Shown: positions 1 through 6,752, numbered from the stretch's first letter. The stretch: 8,329 nt of DNA from Ilumatobacteraceae bacterium (GCA_023257035.1 JALRDI010000167.1:1-8329); one strand, 5' to 3'. Numbers and translations: made by a program. The notes: generated from the sequence alone by a model not told the origin.

Positions 1-482
1 GCGATCTGTCCGGCAGCAATCGTGAGGAGACCAACGATTCCATGAAGTCGGCGAATAACGAGGTTATGGCGGTCGTCTAACGGAACTTCCCAAATATTGT
101 CGAGTGCGTCTTGTAGTGCGACGAACGCACGTGTTGCGCCCCACAGCGCACCGAGTGCACCCAACACGATTGCAAGGGCGCTTCCCGATAGTCCGCCAGT
201 TTCGAGCAGCACTTCGCGGCCAATGATCGGTATCTGAGCAATTGCGGTATCGACAATGTCAGCGCGCAGGGCTGGATTGTTATCGAGCACAAAACCGAGC
301 ACCGTGGTTGCGAGCAACAGGGCGGGAAAGAGCGTAAGGAATCCGTAGTACGCAATGAGGGCTGCGGCGTTTGATGAACGATGTTGCTGATAGCCGTGGG
401 CACTCTCGACGATGACGTTCCCGATTCGGTTCTGTCGTAGTCGTTTGACGAACTTGAGCTCGGTCCAATGCACGCCCAACAT
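1..482 (-). CDS. YihY/BrkB-family inner membrane protein (3' end cut by window edge)
   Basis: The reading frame starts at the ATG at 482-480 and stays open to base 1, giving about 160 N-terminal residues of a family usually near 300 or more. The translation begins MLGVHWTELKF. At about residues 33-58 it has the family's hallmark first transmembrane region, with AAALIAYYGFLTLFPALLL. A loop follows, then a second hydrophobic segment (SALAIVLGALGALWGATRAF) and the motif ALQDALDNIWEVP, typical of YihY/BrkB (formerly misnamed RNase BN). The protein is a predicted multi-pass inner-membrane protein of unknown biochemical role, sometimes proposed as a transporter. Its start overlaps the ung stop by one base (TGATG), so it is probably translated by reinitiation after ung. 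No Shine-Dalgarno motif is visible. Family assignment is confident; function is not known. Confidence 0.9.
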   Translation of the reverse strand, partial: MLGVHWTELKFVKRLRQNRIGNVIVESAHGYQQHRSSNAAALIAYYGFLTLFPALLLATTVLGFVLDNNPALRADIVDTAIAQIPIIGREVLLETGGLSGSALAIVLGALGALWGATRAFVALQDALDNIWEVPLDDRHNLVIRRLHGIVGLLTIAAGQI

Positions 483-1138
483 CACAGCGACCAATCAACG
501 GAAGGAAGGCCATTGCGCGCAAGAGCCTCGTTCGCTTTCGAGAATGGGCGTGACCCAAAGAATCCATTTCGCGCCGAGAGCGGAGAGGGGTGCGCCGACT
601 CAATGACAGTGTGACGGTCGGTGTCGATCATGGACTTCTTCTTTCTCGCGGCAGCTCCCCACAGAATGAACACGATTGTGGATGACTTCTCGTTGACCAC
701 CTCGATTATTCGATCAGTGAATCGCTCCCAGCCGTGGCCCTGGTGCGATGCAGCAGCGTGGGCTCGAACGGTCAACGTGGTGTTGAGCAGTAAGACACCG
801 TTCGCTGCCCATTTTTCGAGCGATCCGTGTTCTGGAATGTCAATGCCGATGTCATCGTGTAGTTCTTGATGGATATTTCGAAGCGATGGAGGAATTGGAA
901 CCCCGTGGCGAACCGAGAAACACAGACCGTGTGCCTGTTTGGGTCCGTGGTACGGGTCTTGGCCGAGTATGACCACGCGAGTGTCTGTAAATGATGTGAG
1001 GTGAAGGGCCGCAAATACTTCATCGTGGGGCGGGTAGACCACGTGCTCGGAACGCTCTTTCTTAACGAACGCCATCAACTCCGACCAATATATTTCGTCG
1101 AATTGATCGCGAAGTAATGGGTTCCAATCAGTCGTCAT
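482..1138 (-). CDS. ung: Uracil-DNA glycosylase, family 1
   Basis: This 218-residue enzyme removes uracil from DNA as the first step of base excision repair. All family-1 motifs are present: the water-activating loop GQDPYHG (catalytic D61), PPSLRNIHQEL near residue 83, the uracil-binding strand GVLLLNTTLTV at 114-124, SHQGHGWE at 131, FILWG at 157, and the leucine-loop motif HPSPLS with catalytic H183. The C-terminus VDWSL is also canonical. The frame is open for 88 more residues upstream, but that stretch is arginine/proline-rich, unrelated to Ung and crosses the start of the divergent gene. The ATG at 1138, giving MTTDWNPLL, fits the family N-terminus. A possible -10 (TACGAT, 1155-1150 on the minus strand) lies 11 bases upstream, predicting a very short leader. 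The gene is divergent from the 1179 gene and overlaps the YihY-type gene by one base. Confidence 0.97.
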   Translation of the reverse strand: MTTDWNPLLRDQFDEIYWSELMAFVKKERSEHVVYPPHDEVFAALHLTSFTDTRVVILGQDPYHGPKQAHGLCFSVRHGVPIPPSLRNIHQELHDDIGIDIPEHGSLEKWAANGVLLLNTTLTVRAHAAASHQGHGWERFTDRIIEVVNEKSSTIVFILWGAAARKKKSMIDTDRHTVIESAHPSPLSARNGFFGSRPFSKANEALARNGLPSVDWSL

Positions 1139-1166
1139 GTCTGGATCACATCGTACGACGACGACG

Positions 1167-1172
1167 TAGCAT
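1167..1172 (+). promoter_or_regulatory. Candidate -10 hexamer (TAGCAT) of a leaderless promoter
   Basis: TAGCAT fits the TANNNT -10 pattern and ends six bases before the ATG at 1179, so transcription would be expected to begin at or next to the start codon. No convincing -35 is seen about 17 bases upstream. The ATG has an in-frame TGA immediately before it and no Shine-Dalgarno motif, which agrees with a leaderless mRNA. The site lies in the 40-base divergent gap shared with ung. Confidence 0.45.
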
Positions 1173-1178
1173 GCGTGA

Positions 1179-2210
1179 ATGGGGCAAATTGGAAACCTCG
1201 ACGATCTGCTTACTGGTGTCGATCGCGTCAACCTTGTTCCTGGAGTGACTCCTCTTGAACGTGGACCACTTCTTGATTCAGGCGCGCAGCTATGGGTGAA
1301 GCGCGACGACCTTACGGGCCTAGGCGTAGGTGGAAACAAAGTCCGAAAGTTGGAATTCCTGTGTGGTGCAGCGGTAGCAGCAGGAGCGCGTTCGCTCGTC
1401 ACGGTAGGTGCAGCTCAGTCGAATCACTGCCGGATGACAGCGGCTGCGGGGGCGCTCCTTGGGTTGGAGGTCCATCTCGTTCTTTCTGGTGAGCGACCGC
1501 AAGCACTCGAAGGTAATCAATTACTTGACGCACTGTTTGGTGCTCAGATGCATTTCACCGGCGAACCCGATCATCACTGGGGTGCGCTTGAAATTGTGCG
1601 TGAATCAGTGACTGATGCGCTTGCCGCTAATGGGTTGCAGCCATATTCGATACCGATTGGCGGATCGACCGCAGTTGGTGCTCTGGGTTACATCGTGGGG
1701 TATCTGGAGCTTTCTCAACAGCTTGACGAATTGGGAGTCACGGCGTCAGCGGTCGTTCACACATCGTCGAGCGGTGGTACCCATGCGGGTCTTGTTGCAG
1801 GCCAGGCGATCTGTCGAGTACTCAGAATGCCGGCGCCGCCCGTCATTGCAGTCGGTGTTGCGAAGGGTGTCGTGATTGGTTCTCCCGATGTCACGGTGCT
1901 GGCGAATGAGGCGCTTTCGCTCCTGCCGAATTGCCCGAGTGGCACAGAGGTCGCGGTTGAGGATGTTGTGGTTGACGGCGACTGGCTGGGTGACGATTAC
2001 GCAGTTCCAACTCCGGAGGCTGACGAGGCAATTCGGTGGGCTGCCCGTCGAGGAGGTTGGGTGCTCGACCGCGTGTACTCAGGTAAAGGCCTCTCGGGTT
2101 TGCTCGGTCGGGCGGCAAATGGTGAATGGGTGTCGGGTGATGAGGTTGTCTTTATCCATACGGGCGGTGTGCCGAGCGTGTTCGCACCTGAAGGCGTTCC
2201 ATCGCTGTGA
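1179..2210 (+). CDS. PLP-dependent D-cysteine desulfhydrase / ACC deaminase family enzyme
   Basis: This 343-residue enzyme belongs to the fold-type II PLP family that contains D-cysteine desulfhydrase (D-cysteine to pyruvate, ammonia and sulfide) and ACC deaminase. Visible motifs are WVKRDDLTGLGVGGNK at 39-54 with K54 as the PLP lysine, GAAQSNHCRMTAAA at 77-90 with S81 as the putative proton donor, the phosphate-binding loop SSSGGTHAG at 196-204, VYSGKGLSGLLG at 299-310 and HTGG at 327. ACC deaminases usually have Glu after the Tyr of the VYEGK motif; here it is S301, which favours a D-cysteine desulfhydrase-like enzyme. The true substrate (D-cysteine, another beta-substituted D-amino acid or L-cysteate) cannot be settled. 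The start is the first ATG after an in-frame TGA. The stop overlaps the next gene by four bases (GTGA). Confidence 0.88.
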   Translation: MGQIGNLDDLLTGVDRVNLVPGVTPLERGPLLDSGAQLWVKRDDLTGLGVGGNKVRKLEFLCGAAVAAGARSLVTVGAAQSNHCRMTAAAGALLGLEVHLVLSGERPQALEGNQLLDALFGAQMHFTGEPDHHWGALEIVRESVTDALAANGLQPYSIPIGGSTAVGALGYIVGYLELSQQLDELGVTASAVVHTSSSGGTHAGLVAGQAICRVLRMPAPPVIAVGVAKGVVIGSPDVTVLANEALSLLPNCPSGTEVAVEDVVVDGDWLGDDYAVPTPEADEAIRWAARRGGWVLDRVYSGKGLSGLLGRAANGEWVSGDEVVFIHTGGVPSVFAPEGVPSL

Positions 2211-3142
2211 CGAGCACCCCGCTAGCGTCCGACACCGTGGACACTTCGCCTGATTCGTCGGTGATCTGTGCCATTGACATCGGCGGGACGAAGTTCGAAG
2301 CAGGCCTTGTCACACTTAAAGGTGAGCTCATCGATCGTGCTCGGGTTGAGGTTGACCCAGATGTTGGACCGCAGTCTCATTTTGCGGCTCTTGCCAGTGT
2401 GGTCACAGAGCAGATGGACCGGGCCTCCGCTCATCACGGAAAAATTGTGCGAGCAATCGGCATCGGTTGTGCAGGACCGATCGAGCGAAATTGTGAGGCA
2501 GTATCTCCAGTGAACATCGCATCGTGGAATGAATTTCCATTGCGAAGATTTCTTGCCGATCTCACCCATCTACCGGTCTACGGCGACCTTGATGCAAAGG
2601 CGCTTGCTCTTGCAGAGGGTTGGCTCGGTGCTGCTCGCGGGGTGCGAAATTTCTGTGCAATGACCGTATCGACCGGTATTGGTGGTGGAATTTTTGTTGA
2701 CGGTGATCTCCTCGATGGCGACAGCGGTAATGCCGGTCATATCGGGCATCTCATCGTTGAACCAGGTGGTCGCCGGTGTGGGTGTGGGGCACGCGGCTGC
2801 CTTGAGGCTGAAGCGTCAGGACTTGCGATTGAGGCGATTACCGGGCGGCCTCCTTCTGAGCCCACCTACGAAATCATGCAGCGAACTGGGCGCTACGTGG
2901 GTCGAGGCGCGGCAATGATTTGCAATGCCCTTGATCTTGACCTCGTTGTCGTTGGCGGAGCGGTTGCGCTTGGGTTTGGGGCGACGTTCTTTAACGAAGC
3001 CCAACTCGAACTTGACGACTGTGTGCATCGTCTGCGTGGGCACATGCCGAGGATCACATCAACTCGGCTCGCTGATCGTGGACCGCTGATTGGTGCCGGC
3101 GCAGTGGCGATTCGTTCGGCTCGCCGCGCAGCAATGCGTTAG
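2207..3142 (+). CDS. ROK-family sugar kinase
   Basis: This 311-residue protein belongs to the ROK (repressor, ORF, kinase) family and probably phosphorylates a hexose or amino sugar with ATP in the cytoplasm. It has the ATP phosphate-1 loop DIGGTK at 24-29, a catalytic aspartate candidate D127 in YGDLDAKALALAEGW, the phosphate-2 loop STGIGGG at 155-161, and the ROK zinc site: GHIGH at 177-181 followed by CGCGARGCLE at 191-200. There is no N-terminal helix-turn-helix, so it is a kinase and not a ROK repressor. The common GEIGH motif is GHIGH here, as I recall for bacterial N-acetylmannosamine kinases (NanK), so an amino-sugar substrate is possible. The GTG start overlaps the preceding TGA by four bases, which implies translational coupling. 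The roughly 18 residues before DIGGTK are poorly conserved, so a slightly later start is possible, but the overlap favours GTG 2207. Confidence 0.9.
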   Translation: MTSTPLASDTVDTSPDSSVICAIDIGGTKFEAGLVTLKGELIDRARVEVDPDVGPQSHFAALASVVTEQMDRASAHHGKIVRAIGIGCAGPIERNCEAVSPVNIASWNEFPLRRFLADLTHLPVYGDLDAKALALAEGWLGAARGVRNFCAMTVSTGIGGGIFVDGDLLDGDSGNAGHIGHLIVEPGGRRCGCGARGCLEAEASGLAIEAITGRPPSEPTYEIMQRTGRYVGRGAAMICNALDLDLVVVGGAVALGFGATFFNEAQLELDDCVHRLRGHMPRITSTRLADRGPLIGAGAVAIRSARRAAMR

Positions 3143-3173
3143 GAGGGCCCATCTGCTTCCCCTCTGAGGCTGA

Positions 3174-4097
3174 TTATTTCCAGATCACCTCATCAACAGA
3201 TGTCTGTGTGAGGGGACGCTGAAGGTCGACGTCGTCGCCGATCTTCGGAGGTTCGATGTCGCTCGCGATGAACAACATCGTGGTGTGCATGTGAGGCGAT
3301 TCGAACATGTCGATGCGCCGTTGATTGAAGTGGAACGGACTCCGACCATCGGCGAGGGGTTGCACCCCGTGCGCGGTGCCAGCACCCACCATGATGAGAT
3401 GACCATCGTGCGTTGCCTGATGCTGTCGATAGCCAGCAGGCTGGCCTGCGGAGACTGGTCGAACATCGAGCACATCTGCGGTGAGATGAAGTGAATCGCG
3501 GTCGCCATGCCAAAGCTCGGTGCCGACGCGCAGAAGATATGAGTGTGTAGCAGGAAGTCGATTGATGAGAGATGGGTCGATGTGGCTTAGCCAGACCGGC
3601 GTTGAGGCCGGAAGTTTCTCCACGAGAGTTGAGACTTCGGTGACTCGGTCATCGTCGCTCGCAACGAGCGGCAAGTGAATCGCGACTCCAAGCACATCAA
3701 GTTTGTGTTCAAGTGCCTGCTCAAGAAGGGCTATTTGGCCTCCGTAACGATGCATCGATGACGAGAGTTTTACGATGACTCGTTGCCCTGAACCGGAAAG
3801 TGGCGCGAGGTGCGACTCGTTGCCGACTGTCAGCACGGCCCGCGGCTCTGGTCCTCGTAATGACGGTGTGAGGACGACTGGCGTAACCGAGTCGGGAAGG
3901 CCTGTGAGTTCATGAATCGTTCCAACACACAGGGTGTCTGATTCGCGGGCGGCAATGGCAGCCAAGTCGTGACGCCCGAACCCGTAGCCGTTTCCTTTGA
4001 CGACAGGAATCGGAGTTGCGACGGTTCTGATGCGCTCAAGAGTGCGATGCACATGTGCCGACCAGCGCTCACGGTCGACGGTAAGTGAAACCGTCAT
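3174..4097 (-). CDS. Alanine-racemase-like PLP protein with altered catalytic site
   Basis: This 307-residue protein resembles the two-domain alanine racemase fold (fold type III PLP) but is shorter than the usual 360-380. In the N-terminal barrel, PVVKGNGYGFGR at 31-42 matches the PLP-lysine motif (K34, Y38). VIVKLSSSMHRYGG at 107-120 matches the substrate-arginine segment, IHLPLVASDDD at 140-150 the His segment, and LLRVGTELWHG at 188-198 the segment whose Arg contacts the PLP ring nitrogen. In the C-terminal domain the canonical GYADG that supplies the second base (Tyr) reads GTAHG at 240-244, and the usual MD pair appears as MH at 270-271. Racemisation by the two-base mechanism is therefore doubtful. 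ATG 4097 was chosen because the longer frame would run into mftF; it lies 10 bases after the mftF stop with no Shine-Dalgarno. It is the last gene of the mftE-mftF operon. The true function is unknown. Confidence 0.85.
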   Translation of the reverse strand: MTVSLTVDRERWSAHVHRTLERIRTVATPIPVVKGNGYGFGRHDLAAIAARESDTLCVGTIHELTGLPDSVTPVVLTPSLRGPEPRAVLTVGNESHLAPLSGSGQRVIVKLSSSMHRYGGQIALLEQALEHKLDVLGVAIHLPLVASDDDRVTEVSTLVEKLPASTPVWLSHIDPSLINRLPATHSYLLRVGTELWHGDRDSLHLTADVLDVRPVSAGQPAGYRQHQATHDGHLIMVGAGTAHGVQPLADGRSPFHFNQRRIDMFESPHMHTTMLFIASDIEPPKIGDDVDLQRPLTQTSVDEVIWK

Positions 4098-4107
4098 ATA
4101 CGAGATG

Positions 4108-5418
4108 TTAGGAGGAGTGACGGCGTTGTTGTTGGCGACCGCCACGAATTCGTGGGAGAAGAGGTCCAAAATGCTTCGTTGTGAGCGACCCGGACCAGAT
4201 GCCGACGCCGTGCGCGACGTCATCGAGTGCTGCCATCGGTGTGCCTGCTGCGAGAAACGAGAGCAGCAGAAGCCGTCGAGCAGAGCGGGAGTAGGGGGAT
4301 GCGACCAAAAGGATTGGCCACCACACTCGACGAATCGCGCGAGTGCCAGCCTTGGCGGTGTGTTGAGTCCCGGTCAGCACGATCCTCGACGCATCATTGA
4401 CGGTCAGGTCAGCGACTCGTTGTCGAAGTTGTCGGGTGGCAGCTCCAATCACCACAACGACACTTGCGATACCGAGTAGCCGTCGGCGGATCATGATTGG
4501 TGCCAGAACTGCCGTGATACTCCAAGGGGAAGATACAAGTGGGGAGAGGTGGTCGTTGCCGTGCCGTTCGGCAAGTGAGCCAGATGATCGGCCGTAACCC
4601 ACCCGCTGTTCCCACCAGCGTGAGAACGATGTTCGAGGTTCGTGATGCACGATGACCGAAGGGTCATACCGAATCGTTTTGCCATTTGCGTGAAGGCGCC
4701 AGATGAGGTCGACGTCCTCGCCGGTGCGTAACTCCTCATCAAAACCACCAATTGCCGTGATGTCAGCAGTACGGCACACCAGGGCAGCCGACGGCACGTA
4801 GCTCACACGAGTTCCAGGCGTCACACTTGCAGGCAGAGCGCCGAGGTCAAGTGCCCCCCTGGCAGATTCGTGGCGGCCGATGACATCGCAAGTGCTCCTG
4901 CAACGGATACGAGGAGCGACGGCTGCGACATTCGGGTCGTCAAAGTGGGGAAGAAGCGATCGCAGCCAGTCAGCATTGGGTCCGACATCGACATCGGCAT
5001 CGACAAATGCAACGAATTCGGTGTTGACGACGTGGATGCCTGCGTTACGAGCGGCGCTTGGCCCGCCGTTCGTCTCGAGTCGCACCGTCGCCTCTTGTAG
5101 TGGCGATGGTGATCCATCATCAACAATGACAACTTCTACGCCATCTTCGCTGGGGTGTTGATGCACTCGTTCACCGAGCACTGGGGTGATGACGGTAACC
5201 CGGCCATCGAGAGAAGGGCGTTGGTCGTCAAACACCGGATGGATTTGGTTGAGATCGAGCATCCGCCGCACGAGTGGGGTCATCTCGAGGTCGTCCCGAG
5301 AAATGATGTGACCGATCGTTTTGTCACCCCGTCGAGAGAGCCGCAGAATGCTCGGTGGCGAGCCCCCGATAATGCGTCCGGGAATGATGCGTGTGGTCGG
5401 GTCGAGTGAGAACTTCAC
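4108..5418 (-). CDS. mftF: Mycofactocin glycosyltransferase
   Basis: This 436-residue GT-A (GT2-type) glycosyltransferase matches MftF, which adds glucose units to the mycofactocin redox cofactor. Residues 11-62 (IIPGRIIGGSP, ILRLS, LDLNQIHPVF) are the MftF-type leader region. The catalytic domain has VVIVDDGS at 96-103, GGPSAARNAGI at 118-128, the metal-binding FVDADVDV at 138-145, APRI at 168, the diagnostic VSYVPSAALVCR at 205-216 and GGFDEELRTGEDVDLIWRL at 224-242. Hydrophobic segments near 298-310, 314-328, 365-374 and 383-402 suggest C-terminal membrane association. The family is usually around 470 residues. The GTG start overlaps the mftE stop by four bases (GTGA), so the two are co-translated. 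No mftA, mftB, mftC or mftD is in the window. The alternative, a generic GT2 enzyme, is less likely because mftE is adjacent. Confidence 0.9.
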   Translation of the reverse strand: MKFSLDPTTRIIPGRIIGGSPPSILRLSRRGDKTIGHIISRDDLEMTPLVRRMLDLNQIHPVFDDQRPSLDGRVTVITPVLGERVHQHPSEDGVEVVIVDDGSPSPLQEATVRLETNGGPSAARNAGIHVVNTEFVAFVDADVDVGPNADWLRSLLPHFDDPNVAAVAPRIRCRSTCDVIGRHESARGALDLGALPASVTPGTRVSYVPSAALVCRTADITAIGGFDEELRTGEDVDLIWRLHANGKTIRYDPSVIVHHEPRTSFSRWWEQRVGYGRSSGSLAERHGNDHLSPLVSSPWSITAVLAPIMIRRRLLGIASVVVVIGAATRQLRQRVADLTVNDASRIVLTGTQHTAKAGTRAIRRVWWPILLVASPYSRSARRLLLLSFLAAGTPMAALDDVAHGVGIWSGSLTTKHFGPLLPRIRGGRQQQRRHSS

Positions 5419-6089
5419 GAGTTGTCACGAACAATGGTGCTCACGAGATTGGCCACCCATTTCGCAAGCCACTGTTCGCCCTCTGTGGCGGTCGCCCCAG
5501 TTGGGTCACCAAGTACTCCTGAAGGTGATAGTGCTTTCACTCCATGTTGTTCAAGATCGTTCATGCTTGGTGTTGGTCCAGCCGCGAATGGAGAGATCGA
5601 AACCGCATCGGGAGCGAGTGACATCATGACTGAGGTCTCGATGCGGCCAGCGTGCAGATCGTCGGGTGAGCCACTTGCCCACCAGTCGATGACTGACCTG
5701 CCTTCACTGTTGAGCGTGGCACAAGCTGCCTTGATTGCACTGAAGTTTCCGCCGTGGCCGTTGACCAAGATGATGCGCCGAGCCCAGTCAGCTGACCGGC
5801 AGAGCTCAACAATGCAGAGTTCGAGGGCCTCGTTCCCGATCGACAATGTGCCAGGAAACCCTTGGTGTTCTCCTGAGGCTGTCATTGAGATTGCTGGAGC
5901 AACGAGGCAGTTCTCGGTGAGCGCTGCACTTCGTGTCGAAATCTCCAGTGCAATCCGTGTGTCGGTGTCCAGGGGCAGGTGCGGGCCGTGTTGCTCACAT
6001 GAACCAATTGGAATGAGCAAGGTGATGTCGGTCTCAAGGTCGGGCCAATGCGCTGCACCCAGTTGGTGGTTGCGCGGGTCAGAACTCAT
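5415..6089 (-). CDS. mftE: Mycofactocin system creatininase-family peptidase
   Basis: This 224-residue metal-dependent hydrolase of the creatininase family fits MftE. MftE releases the C-terminal Val-Tyr-derived dipeptide product from the radical-SAM-modified MftA precursor. Motifs are LIPIGSCEQHGPHLPLDTDTR at 25-45 with probable metal ligands E32, H34 and D43, SGEHQGFPGTLSIG at 72-85, NGHGGN at 110-115 with H112, DLHAGRIETS at 144-153 with H146 and E151, and the family-specific SPSGVLGDPTGATATEG at 188-204. The frame is open to an ATG at 6176, but the first conserved block begins near residue 25 from ATG 6089, and earlier ATGs (6107, 6122) add unconserved sequence and enter the divergent gene's upstream region. 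A weak -10-like CATGAT lies six bases before ATG 6089. It is the first gene of an operon with mftF and the alanine-racemase-like gene. Confidence 0.92.
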   Translation of the reverse strand: MSSDPRNHQLGAAHWPDLETDITLLIPIGSCEQHGPHLPLDTDTRIALEISTRSAALTENCLVAPAISMTASGEHQGFPGTLSIGNEALELCIVELCRSADWARRIILVNGHGGNFSAIKAACATLNSEGRSVIDWWASGSPDDLHAGRIETSVMMSLAPDAVSISPFAAGPTPSMNDLEQHGVKALSPSGVLGDPTGATATEGEQWLAKWVANLVSTIVRDNS

Positions 6090-6152
6090 TGCTCCATCAT
6101 GGCTCATCTGCGGAGTACGCATAGAAGGCCAGAAATCTGTGAAACTGTCCGG

Positions 6153-6704
6153 GTGAGCGAGATCGATACGACCCAAGACACCGAAACCGATGTTGGTTGG
6201 CTTTCCGAAGAGGATATGGCCGTCACTCGTTCGCGAATGCCAATTGTGTATGTCGATGCTGTTCCGGTGAGAGTCGATACAAATGGAAATGTCACCGAAG
6301 TTGGCATGCTGTTGCGAGTTGCTCCAGATGGAAATATCTCGCGTACATTCATCTCAGGTCGCGTGCTGTATGGCGAGCGTGTTCGAGACGCGCTGCTTCG
6401 TCATTGCGAAAAGGATCTTGGCCCGTTGGCGCTTCCGCGACTCCCTGTGTCGCCCGCACCCTTCACTGTTGCAGAGTATTTTCCTGACCCGAACATCAGT
6501 GGCTTCTACGACCCGCGTCAGCACGCGGTGAGTCTTGCCTATGTGGTGCCGGTCGATGGCGAGTGTCAACCAACTCAAAAGGCATTAGACCTGTCGTGGT
6601 TCTCGCCGAGTGAGGCTGTGTCAGATGGAGTGCGCCAACAGATGACAAGTGGCCATGATCGCCTCATTCGTCTCGCGCTTGCGCACGTCGGTCAACTTCC
6701 CTAA
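6153..6704 (+). CDS. DUF4916 Nudix-like protein
   Basis: This 183-residue protein matches the actinobacterial DUF4916 family, often annotated as a Nudix hydrolase. Visible blocks are WLSEEDMAVTRSRMPIVYVD at 16-35, RTFISGRVLYGERVRDALLR at 64-83, KDLGPLALPRLP at 87-98 and DPRQHAVSLAYVVPV at 120-134. The segment from G69 aligns with the Nudix box (G-x5-E-x7-REUxEExGU). G69, E75, R83 and G90 fit, but the metal-binding EE pair reads K87-D88 and the first E is H84. The box is therefore degenerate, and hydrolase activity on nucleoside diphosphate derivatives is uncertain. GTG 6153 was chosen because the conserved WLSEE block normally lies close to the N-terminus and because a start at 6048 would overlap mftE. 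The weak hexamer GAAACT lies six bases before the GTG. The gene is divergent from mftE across 63 bases. Substrate unknown. Confidence 0.85.
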   Translation: MSEIDTTQDTETDVGWLSEEDMAVTRSRMPIVYVDAVPVRVDTNGNVTEVGMLLRVAPDGNISRTFISGRVLYGERVRDALLRHCEKDLGPLALPRLPVSPAPFTVAEYFPDPNISGFYDPRQHAVSLAYVVPVDGECQPTQKALDLSWFSPSEAVSDGVRQQMTSGHDRLIRLALAHVGQLP

Positions 6705-6739
6705 CGCGCGAAATCCGCGTCGGAGGAATCCCGCGCATC

Positions 6740-6745
6740 TACTAT
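6740..6745 (+). promoter_or_regulatory. Candidate -10 hexamer (TACTAT) of a leaderless promoter
   Basis: TACTAT is a strong TANNNT match and ends seven bases before the GTG at 6753, which would place the transcript start at the start codon. The GGAGGA at 6722-6727 is about 25 bases from the GTG, too far to act as a Shine-Dalgarno site for it, which supports a leaderless mRNA. The -35 position is not recognisable. The Nei-like gene thus appears to have its own promoter in addition to possible read-through from the DUF4916 gene 48 bases upstream. Confidence 0.5.
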
Positions 6746-6752
6746 TCGTTGT

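Noticed and set aside
77..603. Two other minus-strand open frames at the left edge
   Set aside because: They are in different frames from the YihY/BrkB-type gene and ung, are Cys/Arg/Ser-rich and have no domain signature.
1152..1166. Short ACG-repeat/CGTACG palindrome between ung and the 1179 gene
   Set aside because: Too short and imperfect to claim as an operator; the inverted arms are only four bases.
1139..1402. N-terminal extension of the ung frame by 88 codons
   Set aside because: The extra sequence is Arg/Pro/Ser-rich, unlike any Ung, and is antisense to the well-supported PLP enzyme gene at 1179.
3143..3165. Possible bidirectional terminator between the convergent ROK and racemase-like genes (GAGGG / CCCTC)
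   Set aside because: The stem is only about five pairs with a 12-base loop and no T-run on either side; too weak to call.
3997..4479. Plus-strand open frame across the mftF / racemase-like junction
   Set aside because: It overlaps two convincing minus-strand genes and shows no family motif.
6090..6152. Possible small mftA-like precursor gene in the mftE / DUF4916 divergent gap
   Set aside because: 63 bases is too short for an MftA precursor of about 30 residues, and no C-terminal Val-Tyr frame is visible there.
5422..6156. Long plus-strand open frame (244 codons) opposite mftE
   Set aside because: It is antisense to a strongly conserved gene, has no recognisable domain, and its composition is that of a shadow frame.
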